Assembly: GCA_047967505.1 (NCBI GenBank) | Contig: CM106539.1 | DNA from: Dipteris shenzhenensis | Taxonomy: Eukaryota > Polypodiophyta > Polypodiopsida > Gleicheniales | Length of the DNA stretch: 64,000 bases | Reading direction: 5' to 3' (one strand) | Program-made: the position numbers and the translations under genes | Shown: piece by piece, positions 32,116-41,963 of the stretch | How the letters are laid out: every line of letters begins with the position of its first letter | Numbering within the stretch: position 1 is the stretch's first letter | Notes under the pieces: generated by a model | The model's database searches: none | The model's input: only the letters and a program-made list of their open reading frames with translations | Told to the model about the DNA's origin: nothing

Positions 32116-34840
32116 CTACAAGATGGTGGGAATGCATTTTTGGAGTGCATGGAGGAGGTGAAACTTTTCGGAAGAGAGAGAACAGTGAGAGAGTTGGTTT
32201 GGAAGTCAAAGTTTGTTGAACTAGAAGGAAAACGTGAGGAAAACCTGCATAGTTCTAGTTGGGGTCTAGTTTGGATGGGAGGAAAACAAGGAGGCCTAAC
32301 ATGGTCAGGCCCATGTCAAGCCAGACCTACCATGGGAAATATTTTATTGTTAAGCACCTAATGACGTTTTTGGGGTATTTTGAAAAAAAGATGGAATTTC
32401 TCCCTAGAATTAAGGAGCCTCTGTTATAGAGAAGTCCACATGGCATAATCTCCTTGATGGATTCCATATTCCCTTATCCAGGCCTTTAATATTTTAATGA
32501 TTCTCTAAAGGGCCCTTTTTGAGTCCAAAATTTTTGTAATGCTACATTCCTTCTCGCACAAACCAAAGCAACTCACATAGATGAAATCAAAGGCTTGCAG
32601 GCATTTATTTCTCATGTTAGAAGTATGATGCAAAAATACCTAGAGCTATCTAAGAAAAATATGGAGATAATCACAACAAATGAATCTCTTGTCAAATATC
32701 TAAAAGGAAAAGAAAATTCATAGAGCATAGAATACTCAGATTTATTTTGGCCACAACATGAGTTAAGAGGATCTAAATTTGCTAGTGATACTACAAGTGA
32801 AGATATATGAAAGAATGATTTTTACCTTGTAAATTTTGTGGTAGAAAGGGTGATAAGACCTTACTAGAGTTTGTACCATTTGATGAAATCCAAGAGGGTT
32901 TTTTTTGTTGTTGTTTAGGTAGCGCATCCAGAATCAGAGTTGGAGTACAAAGGTTGCCATTTTGGGTCACAAAGGATGCTTGGATAGCTTTGTAGTATGA
33001 ACCAAAACCTTCAAAAAAGTCTCCCACAAAAATATACAATGAAACAAATTTATGAGGGTTGTTCGAAAAAGAAATATGAATGGGTTCCAAATAAAGAGGA
33101 CTTGACTGAATTGGAAGTGAGTAGCATTGTTCATTGTTGGAAGTCGAGGACTTGAAGTCTAAAAAAGAAGCATGGGTATGATGTGGAAAAAAGTATCATG
33201 ATCCCTGACAATAGCTACATACATATTAAATATCATTTAAATACAATTTTTTCATGCCAAAATGCAATATCTATTAATGACTCTGAAAAAGATTCAGAAG
33301 CATAAGAGAAGATATCCTATACATCATTTTCAACAGACGGTGTATCTTCATATTGATATTAACAAATCTTGAACTATCATATTTATGTCATTAAATGTAT
33401 TTACTACTCAATTAATAATTAATTATTTAGAAAAACTTATTCGGTAATAGAAATTAATTAATAATTTATTAAGTAATTAATTAATAATTAGTCAAAAAAC
33501 TAATAAAAATTTAATCAGCTGCAGATCGTCCAAATTCAACTCCATCGACTTCTCTTCTCAATCAATGTTATCATTAGATCCACCACCTTGATGTCCTTCT
33601 CCTAAAGCTTGGTAATAAAAGAGGTAGAGACCAAAGATAAATGTTGATGGAGATCAAGCTACTGACAAAGTTGATTCAAAGAAGGTATTCACAGAGTTGA
33701 AGTAGACGATGAGGATGTTGATTCTTTCCAACTGAAGCATAAAAACTCAATAGTTTTTAGTATATCGCACAATAAATTTGCCATGGTTCCATGATGAAAC
33801 TATATATAATGGCCAACACCTGCATGGCTATAAAAGTAGAGTAATTTATTGTTTAGCGATGTACTCGATAGTTTTGAGTACATTAAAACAATGGATCAAC
33901 CATGGTTCCATATATAATGGCCAACACCATGGCTATAAAAAGAAGAATATGTGTATGGGGATGCCAATGATGGAGATAGATTGGGGATGAAGACAAGAAT
34001 AATTTAAAAGATGGTGACTAGTTTTAAAAGGAAAGTAGCTCACATCATGAATAAGAGAAAGAAGAGGCGTAGACAAAGAAGTCCATGGCTAAAACCAATA
34101 AAAAAGGGATGAAAATGAAGATAGCCATCATCATCAATCTTTATTTGAATCTTTTCAACTTGCAAACGTACCAATCACCATCTTCTTTTTCATTCTTGTC
34201 TTCTTGAATGGCCATGTAACAATTGATTTTTGAACATGCATATGATAACAACAATCGAAGACATGCAGATGGACAAGGGTAATTGGGTTGGAGATGAGTA
34301 TAGAAAAGAAACAGATGAGATAGAGAGTGAATAATAGAAGGAATCCAATGTTCAAAGGAATAGGCATGTGACTAAAAACAAGAAAAAAGAGACAATGGAG
34401 ATGGGAGGACAACAGTGAAAAGAAGATGTCCATTGGTTTGAAAAAAATGTAGAGAGATCACAAATAAAAGAGGAAGAATGATGGTCCTAAAAGAAGGAAA
34501 TCGGAAGATGTCTATCTCCCTTGTTCCTTGTTTTTAGTCACGGGCCTCTTCACCTCTCATATTTCACCTCTCCTCACTTTCAATTAATGAATTAGTTTTG
34601 ATGCATTGGAGGCTTAATTAAGCTATGTTTATGTATTGCTTAATTTATTTATGCTTTAACTAACCTATCATTCTCTCCTTAATTTTATGCATAGACTATG
34701 TCTAAGGGGGCTTTCCCAAACTTTCAAGAAAAGATTCGAACTCAAAAGCTTTGCTTCCCACGCATGAGTCCTACCACTAAGCCATAAAGTAATATTATAT
34801 ACCCTTTACTTATAGTAGTATTATATTATAAGTGCTCCCT
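32116..34840. other. AT-rich intergenic DNA, nothing recognised
   Basis: About 2.7 kb with no supported gene. A 60-bp block around CCATGGTTCCAT...ATATATAATGGCCAACACC is duplicated at 33,781 and 33,899. A plus-strand fragment near 32,825-32,915 reads CKFCGRKGDKTLLEF but has no supporting context. Confidence 0.6.
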
Positions 34841-34844
34841 CTTC

Positions 34845-35680
34845 CCCCTTCGGCCCTCTTTAATGCCGTCCCTCTTTAATGCTCCTTCCCCCCTTAAGTT
34901 TAATTAATGCTCCTCCCCCCCTTTACTTTTAATTAATTGTTATCTTAAGCTTAATTACCCTCTTATGCACCTAATTAATTTGTGTTATCTTAAGCTTAAT
35001 TACCCTCTTATGCCCCCCCCTCACCCAACTAATTAATTAATAGGAAACAAAAAAGTTCGCTCGGGGCCCTATTTTTAGGGGCCTCTTCATGTGCAATTTC
35101 TTCCTTCTCTAATTATTCAAGATCACTCTACATTCTTTTTCAAATCAATCACCATCTTCTATTTCATTATTGTCTAACCATCTTCTTTTTCATTATTGTC
35201 TACACCATGTCTTTTTCATGATTGTCCACACCATCCTCATCTCTATCTCTATGTGTGTAATTGTTTTCATTATCATAAGTCTCAAAGGTCCCTCCCTCTT
35301 TAATGCTCCTCCTCCCCTTTACTTTTTATTAATTTTGGTTACCTTAAGCTTAATGACTCTCTTATGGTCCTAATTAATGTGTGTTATCTTAAGCTTAATT
35401 ACCCTCTTATGCCCCCCCCCTTCGCCCAACTAATTAATTAATAGGAAACAAAAAAGTTTGCTGGGGTGCCCTATTTTGAGGGACCTCTCCATTTGCAATT
35501 TCTTCCTTCTCTTATTCAAGATCACTCTACATTCTTTTTCAAATCAATCACCATCTTCTATTTCATTATTGTCTGCACAATCTTCGTTTTCATTATTGTC
35601 TGCACCATGTCTTTTTCGTGATTGTCCGCACCATCCTCATCTCTATCTCTATGTGCGTAATTGTTTTCATTATCATAAGT
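34845..35680. repeat. 400-bp tandem duplication upstream of the BURP gene
   Basis: 34,981-35,280 is repeated at 35,380-35,680 with a constant offset of 399-400 bp and high similarity. The bases before each copy (34,850-34,980 and 35,285-35,379) are also related, so the unit is about 400 bp. Confidence 0.9.
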
Positions 35681-35714
35681 AGAAAAGATTAACGTAAGTG
35701 GTCATTCTCTAGTC

Positions 35715-35720
35715 TATAAA
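35715..35720 (+). promoter_or_regulatory. Candidate TATA box of the BURP gene
   Basis: TATAAA in the context TAGTCTATAAATTTG, about 630 bp before the coding start. A candidate 5' exon could end at AAG/GTATTA (donor at 35,824), with acceptors in the repeat array downstream. This is inference from position and motif. Confidence 0.4.
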
Positions 35721-35844
35721 TTTGGAGGCTTGCTCATCAACCTTCAGGTAGTATTGTCACAGCTAGGAGCTCACTGATCCCGTTGTTGAATGAGAAGACA
35801 TACTCGCCCAATCAAAAGAAAAGGTATTATCCCTCTTCTGTACG

Positions 35845-36358
35845 AGCTTCTGTATTCGCTCACGTATAATAGTTAACGTTTTGCATTTCTCAGGATGAAT
35901 TTGCTTCAGTATTGGCTCACTAAGCACGTAATAACAGTTAACGTTTTGCATTTCTCAGGATGAATGAGCTTCTGTATTGGCTCACTAAGCAGGCATAACA
36001 GTTAACGTTTTGCATTTCTCAGGATGAATGAGCTTCTATATAGGGTCACTCAGCACGTATAACAGTCAGCGTTTTGCATTTCTCAGGATGAATGAGCTTC
36101 TGTATTGGTTCAATAAGCACGCATAACAGTTAACGTTTTGCATTTCTCAGGATGAATGAGCTTCTGTATTGGTTCACTAAACACGTATATTAATAGTTAA
36201 CGTTTTGCATTTCTCAGGATGAATGAGCTTCAATATTCGCTTACTAAGCGCGTATAACAGTTAACGTTTTGCATTTCTCAGGATGAATGAGCTTTTGTAT
36301 TGCAGGTTCACTAAGCACGTATAATAGTTAACGTTTTGCATTTCTCAGGATGAATATG
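35845..36358 (+). repeat. Eight 64-67-bp repeats, each with splice-acceptor-like motif and ATG
   Basis: The motif TTTTGCATTTCTCAGGATGA recurs, with its ATG at 35,895, 35,960, 36,024, 36,088, 36,152, 36,219, 36,283 and 36,350. The last ATG is the start of the BURP coding sequence. Six of the first seven open a 12-13-codon frame resembling MNELLYWLTKHV ending in TAA; the first runs 22 codons. TTTCTCAG/G fits a plant 3' splice site in every copy. The array may be a multiplied intron end or 5' leader. Confidence 0.9.
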
Positions 36359-37450
36359 GCGCACCTCTCCACCACCTTAGTACTCTGCATCGCCCAGCTT
36401 GTCGGGCTCTTGGTAAGTCTTTCAGCTCTGCCTGTGTTTATTCTCATCAACCTGCATTCTGGTTTTTCATGTAAATTACCGCTCACGTACCCCGTCTCCT
36501 CTGAATCCACAGGCGCGACGTCTGATGAAATCGCCCTTTGGCAGAAGACTTTCCCCCGACTCCGCATCGCCCCAACCTTGGCGCGCAAGCTATCCCCCCT
36601 CACAACATCGGACATCGACCATTACGCAAGGCAGATTATGGACGGTGCACTCCTCGCATCACACAGCCTACTCTTCTGCAGAGCTGCCGGCATTGTGTGC
36701 GGTGCGAGTACTCGAGTGGAGAGAAAATCGAAGGGGCACCAAAGCTATGCGCGAACGGAGGTGGACCTTGAGCTGTTCAAGAAACTGAGCGACGACCGCG
36801 AGGCCGCTGATTTCTTCCGGGAAAAGGACCTTGTTGAAGGCCAACCTTTACGACTGCCTTACCTTCAAGTTCCTCAGTTGCCGGCCCGGAAGTTCCTTCC
36901 CAATCAGCTTGCCCAGAGCTTCCTCCTCACCCATGACAGCTTACCTCAGCTTTTGAAAACCGTGGACGTTCCAGACAGATCCAATCTCTCCTGGCAGGCG
37001 CATACGACCATGTTCCGATGCTTGGCCCCGGCCATGAAAGGCGAATCGAAACGATGTGTGTCTTCACTAAAAGAAATGATAGACTTTGTTGCCTCAACTA
37101 TTGGTTCTGACATCGTTCTTCTCCCTCCGCAAGACGCATCAGGGTCGAAGCAGACTGGCAAGCTCTTGGAGGCGTCACTCATTGCAGCCAGCAGTTCCAT
37201 GACTTGCCACGATAATATGTATCCTTTTCAAGTATACTACTGCCACTCCATTGATAACACCAAGGTCTACCAGCTCAAGGTCGAGTTGGACAATGGTCGC
37301 ATCATCAACAAGGTCGCAACCTGCCATATGGACACGAGCCAGTGGCCGGATTTGCATCCAGCCTTCGCGGTGCTTCACGTCCGCCCTGGAGAGAGCGAAG
37401 CATGCCATTACATCGTGAAAGATGATCTCCTCTTCATCCCCACCGAGTAG
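36350..37450 (+). CDS. BURP-domain protein
   Basis: 366 codons without interruption if unspliced. A hydrophobic N-terminus (residues 4-33) fits a secretion signal. The C-terminal BURP domain is complete: FFREKDLVEG (155-164), GESKRCVSSLKEMIDFV (231-247), and the signature CH-X10-CH-X25-CH-X25-CH with CH pairs at 286, 298, 325 and 352. BURP proteins are plant-specific, mostly secreted or wall-associated, and include the RD22, USP and polygalacturonase-beta types; the subtype is unclear because the middle region is short and lacks clear repeats. A strong donor TTG/GTAAGT stands at 36,413. The nearest acceptor (after 36,512) would break the frame; the next, CCCTTTGGCAG (after 36,543), keeps it. 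Codon use is more GC-rich than the flanks. The only intact gene of the window. Confidence 0.93.
   Translation: MNMAHLSTTLVLCIAQLVGLLVSLSALPVFILINLHSGFSCKLPLTYPVSSESTGATSDEIALWQKTFPRLRIAPTLARKLSPLTTSDIDHYARQIMDGALLASHSLLFCRAAGIVCGASTRVERKSKGHQSYARTEVDLELFKKLSDDREAADFFREKDLVEGQPLRLPYLQVPQLPARKFLPNQLAQSFLLTHDSLPQLLKTVDVPDRSNLSWQAHTTMFRCLAPAMKGESKRCVSSLKEMIDFVASTIGSDIVLLPPQDASGSKQTGKLLEASLIAASSSMTCHDNMYPFQVYYCHSIDNTKVYQLKVELDNGRIINKVATCHMDTSQWPDLHPAFAVLHVRPGESEACHYIVKDDLLFIPTE
36413..36543 (+). other. Candidate intron in the BURP gene
   Basis: GTAAGT donor after codon 21. Acceptor candidates are CCACAG (100-nt intron, frame lost) and TTTGGCAG (131-nt intron, frame kept). The region also stays open if retained, encoding extra residues after the signal sequence. 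BURP genes often have an intron near this place. Confidence 0.55.
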
Positions 37451-37974
37451 AAGCTCGTGTTTGTACATATCTTTGTACATACTGTTTTATATAGCTGCAA
37501 TCCTGCTATATAGTTTGTGATATTAACATGATTGTCACTATAGAAATCACAGAGTTGTGCTCATAGGTAGAATGAATTGTGTATTAGACTTGAAGTTGAT
37601 CGATTACATAGATGAGAGGTGACGGTTATGAGTGGTGTGACTCCTCACATCACCGCATTACTAACCTAACACGACCTTGATCAGGCCTTAGTTCCAATAC
37701 TCCCCCTTAAGACTGATAAGGTCTTATGAGTAATAGTGTGGAATTTTATTCTAAACATGAATTGAGATGCACCCGGGATTGCAATGCTTCGCTTCCTAGT
37801 CTATATGCTATAGATATATACAAATATGCAATGCTATCCAGGATCTAAAACGGATCGCATGAGGAAGAATAGTTGCAGCTCCGAATTCATCTTGAACCGT
37901 GTCTTTTGCAACAACAAGGTTATCTTGTCTGGTACTTGCAAGGAATGCTTTTCACCATCTTGTACACTAACACT

Positions 37975-38955
37975 CCCCCTCAAGATGTGTAAAAGCAAGG
38001 ACAGTGTTGAGGTTATCTTGGAGTCTTCTTCTTTTGCCTGATTTTCATTATCAACAACAGCTCCTTCACTATCCTCTGGATCATTTTTACGATATGCGTT
38101 TGAAGCATCGAATCTATCCCCGTCCACCTTTGAATGTGTAGATGCAACGTTTGGAGATCTTGCTTGTCCAGTGCTATCTGCTCGGGGTTCCCCTGCTTCT
38201 TTTTTAGCAACAACATCATAAGCAATGTTATCTTCACAATCTGCTCCTTCGTCACCTATACTATCTGCATGAGCACCATCTGCTTCGTTTTCATGAGCAC
38301 TACCTATATTAAAGTCTTGATCTACAAGCTGAGTGCCTTCATCAATTTGTTCACAGTCTCCTTCATCACTGTTTAGATCTATTTTAGAGGCTCCCTTTTC
38401 GTAAGAATCGTTAGCAGCAAGATTGTCGCCTTGTAGTTCGCTCCCTTCATCTTCAGTTTCACTAGAGTCTACATGCGCAGATGCGCTGCCTGCGTTGCCT
38501 TTGTCTTGATCAGCGATTGAAACATTTCATGTTCTGGATCATCTTGAACTGCTTCATGATCGTGATCAGCGCCATCTTTGCTGCCGTCTTTAGCGTCTAC
38601 GTGATATTCTCTTTTATGTCGACGATCATCATCTTGTTCTCCTGCGTCAGAATTGTATGCATCGATGTATGCTACGTTTGCTTTGAGAGCCTGTGCAAGT
38701 CGTTGGTAACGAGATTGGCCCTATTGCTCAATGCTGCATGCAACGTTTGAGGTTTTTCTTTTATCTGATGATTCACGGCCTGAGCCATCTTTATCGCTAG
38801 ATTCTCCCGATTGCGCCTTTGTGGGACCTGTGAATTCATGCTTTGTATCTTGATCTTGATCTTCTCCAGGATGAAATTGAGTGCCAATGGTAAGGCACAG
38901 ATGGAGTGATTTCTTCCGTTTGACCCTTGATTGTGGTCTTGGCATTATCTGCATC
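37975..38955 (-). pseudogene. Acidic, Ser/Asp/Glu-rich coding remnant in element C
   Basis: Minus-strand frames join with a few shifts into roughly 320 codons of very acidic sequence (for example GEDQDQDTKHEFTGPTKA; VDGDRFDASNAYRKNDPEDS). The composition is even and coding-like, ending at a stop just before the internal GAGGGGGAGTG tract. It is unlike copia gag. It could be a captured host sequence. No function proposed. Confidence 0.4.
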
Positions 38956-39074
38956 TAAATACGCCGATGGAAGGAGTGCATGCCCTCATCATAAGTATCA
39001 ACAGATTGCAGGAACGTAAATTGAAAGTGTTTACTAGGATCGCCTTGAACGTAATTCTCTTTAGTTCGAGGATT

Positions 39075-39527
39075 CTACCGGTCGATGGTTGTGTAAACGA
39101 TCTTGGGCTCGTATTGGCCTTTTACTTCGCCTATCTTTGGCTCGAAATTGCCCTCTTTGGGGTCGTTGTGCCCGTCTTGTGGGCCTTCTTTCCCTTCATT
39201 GAGGGATTCCAGAACAGTGTCTATCGCTCCTTTTGTGGCTGGGAGTATGCCTATGTTGGGATCATTGTCCTCATGCCCTGCGCCCAGGGTGTGCAGATCT
39301 GTGTCTGCTCCTACCTTTTGGGCTGGTAGGTCGCCTTCATTTAGGTCTTTTCGCCCATGCCCTTCATTTTGGGGCTGATGCGAGTCAATGTTTCTGCAGA
39401 TAATGCTGGGCTCAAATTGGCCCTTCTTGTCATTTTGGGGCTGAAAGCATGCCCCCATTTTTTGCAGGATAGCCCTCCATCTTGGAAAGCGTGGCTGGTT
39501 TGGGCCCAGCCAGGCCTCTGATACCAT
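39075..39527 (-). other. 150-codon ORF starting inside the primer site of element C
   Basis: The ATG overlaps the primer site (ATGGTATCAGAGGCC = MVSEA). The product is hydrophilic and internally repetitive, with degenerate copies of a GD(L)PAQKxGxD / DPNIGILPATKG type segment. KGQFEPSIICRNIDS and KGQYEPKIVYTTIDR near its ends look like duplicates. No known domain. It may be a real element protein or an open repeat. Confidence 0.4.
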
Positions 39528-39687
39528 ATAGAAACCAGAGAGTTGTGCTCATAGGTAGAATGAATTGTGTATTAGACTTGAAGTTGATCGATTACATAGA
39601 TGAGAGGTGACTGTTATGAGTGGTTGTGACTCCTCACATCACCGCATTACTAACCTAACACGACCTTGATCAGGTCTTAGTTCCAAT

Positions 39688-41540
39688 CGGCGTTCATCTG
39701 GCGTTAGCTGGTAGTGAAACTCAAGTCCAAGCTACGCCTTTTGCATGGGATAGGGAGTTGAGATCCCCTGTCAGTTTTCCTCCTATAACCTCCAACCCTG
39801 GAGCTGATGGAAGTGGAGTTCGTCAAGGAAATAGCGTCAGCAAGACCGCTCCAACCTCTGAGGAGAAGGCCAAATACTCAAGGAATTTAGAGGCGGGTTA
39901 TTCGCCACCCCCTTTGCAAAGACTAGAGGTGGTTATCGCTCTGGAAGCCCCGCGTCAAGCTCAGTTGTTGGCATCAGGAAAGGAGACTCAGACAATAGAG
40001 AACCCACAGGAGGCGACTTTCAGAGAAGCAACGAGGAAGTCAGAGCCTCCTCTGAAGTAGGGTCCGACTCCGCCAGAAGATCCGCAACCTCCCCCGCAGG
40101 TTCGAAGAACGGAGAAGCCACCCTCTCTAGTGGCGACGACTGCACCCACTCCAAAGGTGCTGGAGGTGTTCCTAGACGACCAGGAGCTTCATCTGAACTT
40201 CGAAGAGATAGCTGCGAACCTACTGAGGAGACGCTGCCAAATCCTCCAGGTAAGCTACTCACCGCAGTTGTGGATGAAGATTTGCATGCGGAGTCCATTG
40301 AGTGGCTATCCACGCATGCACACCTCCCTGGCCCTAGACCACCTGCTCTCTTCATTGAAAACTGGATTCATAATTTCTGGGTGAGAAAAGGTTTAGTCGT
40401 GACCAGTGTCCGCTTCCTACGACGTGGTTATTGTTCAAAAGGGAGGACATGGCCTTTCTCTATTTGGAATGGTGGGCTCCTGATTTCTCTCGGGATAAGC
40501 CCAGATCCACTAAGTTGCCTGTGTGGATAGAACTGCCAGATTTCCCTTTGTCCCTTTATAATCAGGCTGCCAAGCTCTGTAGTAGCTTAGGCACGGTGGG
40601 AGGGGTAGAAAAAGAACAATTTATAAACCCAAGAGGAAAACCCCAGGTATGTGTTGAGATGAATCTAGCTGAGGACTTGCCTCAGGCACTCCTCATCCTC
40701 AACAGAAATGGTCTCATTCATAGGGAGCAACCCCTAGTGTACAAAAATCGGCCAATTCCTATTTTTTGTGTGGGTTGTCAACTCATATAGTCAAGAATTG
40801 CCCCCTAGAAAAGGAAACACCAAAGCAAATGGAGCACCTATCCCTCCTCCCTCAGATAACATGCCTAAGCGGACTATTAAGAAGAAAAAGGTGGAAGAAA
40901 TGGCTAGGACAGCCATGAATGAGGATATTCAAGTCATCCCTGAGGAGAGGAGCTTGGAAAAGAGGGCTAAAATCCCCAGGAGCATCTGGAGTAAAATTAG
41001 GACTCATGCACTGTGGTTCATATGGTTAGCCAAGATCAACTTGCAATTTAATGATGAAATCACAGATGTAGGGGTTCATTTTGAGAAATGGCTTGCGAGA
41101 AACCATGATGTTATTTAAGATTAATCATTGTCAAACTAACAACATTCTTTTCAATCATGTAAGTAGGCCCAGAGGCAGGTGGATCAAGAAATATTTAATT
41201 CCAATGATGCAGTCCTCCAACTCCAAAAAGAGCTCACTGCACATGATTCAGCTTTTTGGTACTTGTCATATTAAATTGAGAGTCATCCATAGTTCCAAAG
41301 CTCCTACACTGTTCCCAGTGCTGAGCCTGAGGAAAAAGTTGCCTCAACAATGGATGAAACTCCTTTGCTAGAGTGTTACTTGCTACAGGACTTCACTCTT
41401 GAATGAGCTTGCTGCTCCACCTAATTTTTGTTGCTACTACTTTTTTTCTCCCTTGGGCCAAGACAACTGAAGGCATTGTAATAACTGCATCTTTTGATAT
41501 GATATAATATACAACAACTCTTTTCTGCTCAAAAAAAGAT
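39688..41540 (+). pseudogene. Deleted LINE: ORF1 joined to 3' end
   Basis: The 5' two thirds read as plant LINE ORF1. A DUF4283-like region spans about 40,270-40,740 (FIENWIHNFWVRKGL; WWAPDF; PVWIELPDFPLSLY; VCVEMNLAEDLPQALLIL). A CCHC knuckle follows near 40,765-40,800 across a frameshift (CVGC ... THIVKNC). A basic segment leads directly, at about 40,980, into sequence like the LINE 3' end (LWFIWLAKINLQFND). Endonuclease and RT are absent. The tail is ATGATATAATATACAAC...CTGCTCAAAAAAA. It begins immediately after element C. It would have depended on another LINE for movement. Confidence 0.75.
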
Positions 41541-41963
41541 AGAAAAAAGTTTGAGTCTAATTAACATGCATAAAAAAAGATTGAGTTTGAACGAAGAAGT
41601 ACAAAAAACAAGAAGCAAAGGATGAGTTTAAAATTTGCTTCGTAAAATAAGACCAAGTTCTAATGAACAAGTACAAAAAAGTAGGCTGAGTCTAATTAAC
41701 ATTCTTAAAATAAGCTCGACTACATTTGAACTATAAAGAAAGAGATCCTCCAATCATTACAAATTGTCGAATTGCATGCACTGGCCTTTTGCTTGAAAGG
41801 ACTTTATCTTTCTCTAATCATCCAAGAAATCATCAACATCCAAAGCATCCTTCCCACTCTTGTCCTCAGTCATTTGTGCTTTCAAGATTGCACTTTGTGC
41901 TATTCTCACCTTACTTCTTTTATTTGAACTTTTCTTGTGCTTGAACTCCATACTATTGAATCC
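41541..41963. other. AT-rich spacer
   Basis: No gene. Diverged repeats of AAAAGATTGAGTTTGAACGAAG type occur at 41,540-41,720. Confidence 0.6.

Larger units (their letters stand above)
37539..39687 (-). mobile_element. Short-LTR, non-autonomous copia-like element C
   Basis: Two direct repeats of about 160 bp (37,539-37,698 and 39,527-39,687) are nearly identical. On the minus strand the 5' copy is followed at once by TGGTATCAGAGGCC (39,526-39,513), the initiator-tRNA-Met primer site. The 3' copy is preceded by the purine tract CTTAAGGGGGAGT (37,711-37,699). Size and short LTRs recall TRIM elements, although the 1.8-kb interior is longer than most. No gag, RT or integrase is present. A second copia-style tract GAGGGGGAGTGTTAG lies inside (about 37,970-37,984, minus), hinting at a nested older end. 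LTR ends are not canonical TG/CA, and no target duplication was found. Confidence 0.85.

Noticed and set aside
32825-32915. Possible zinc-finger remnant CKFCGRKGDK
   Set aside because: Lacks the His/Cys half of a CCHC knuckle and is surrounded by stops with no other transposon domain.
35845-36358. CRISPR-like array of regularly spaced repeats
   Set aside because: Units are direct tandem repeats of a whole 64-67-bp segment with no unique spacers, in a plant genome. No cas genes are present.
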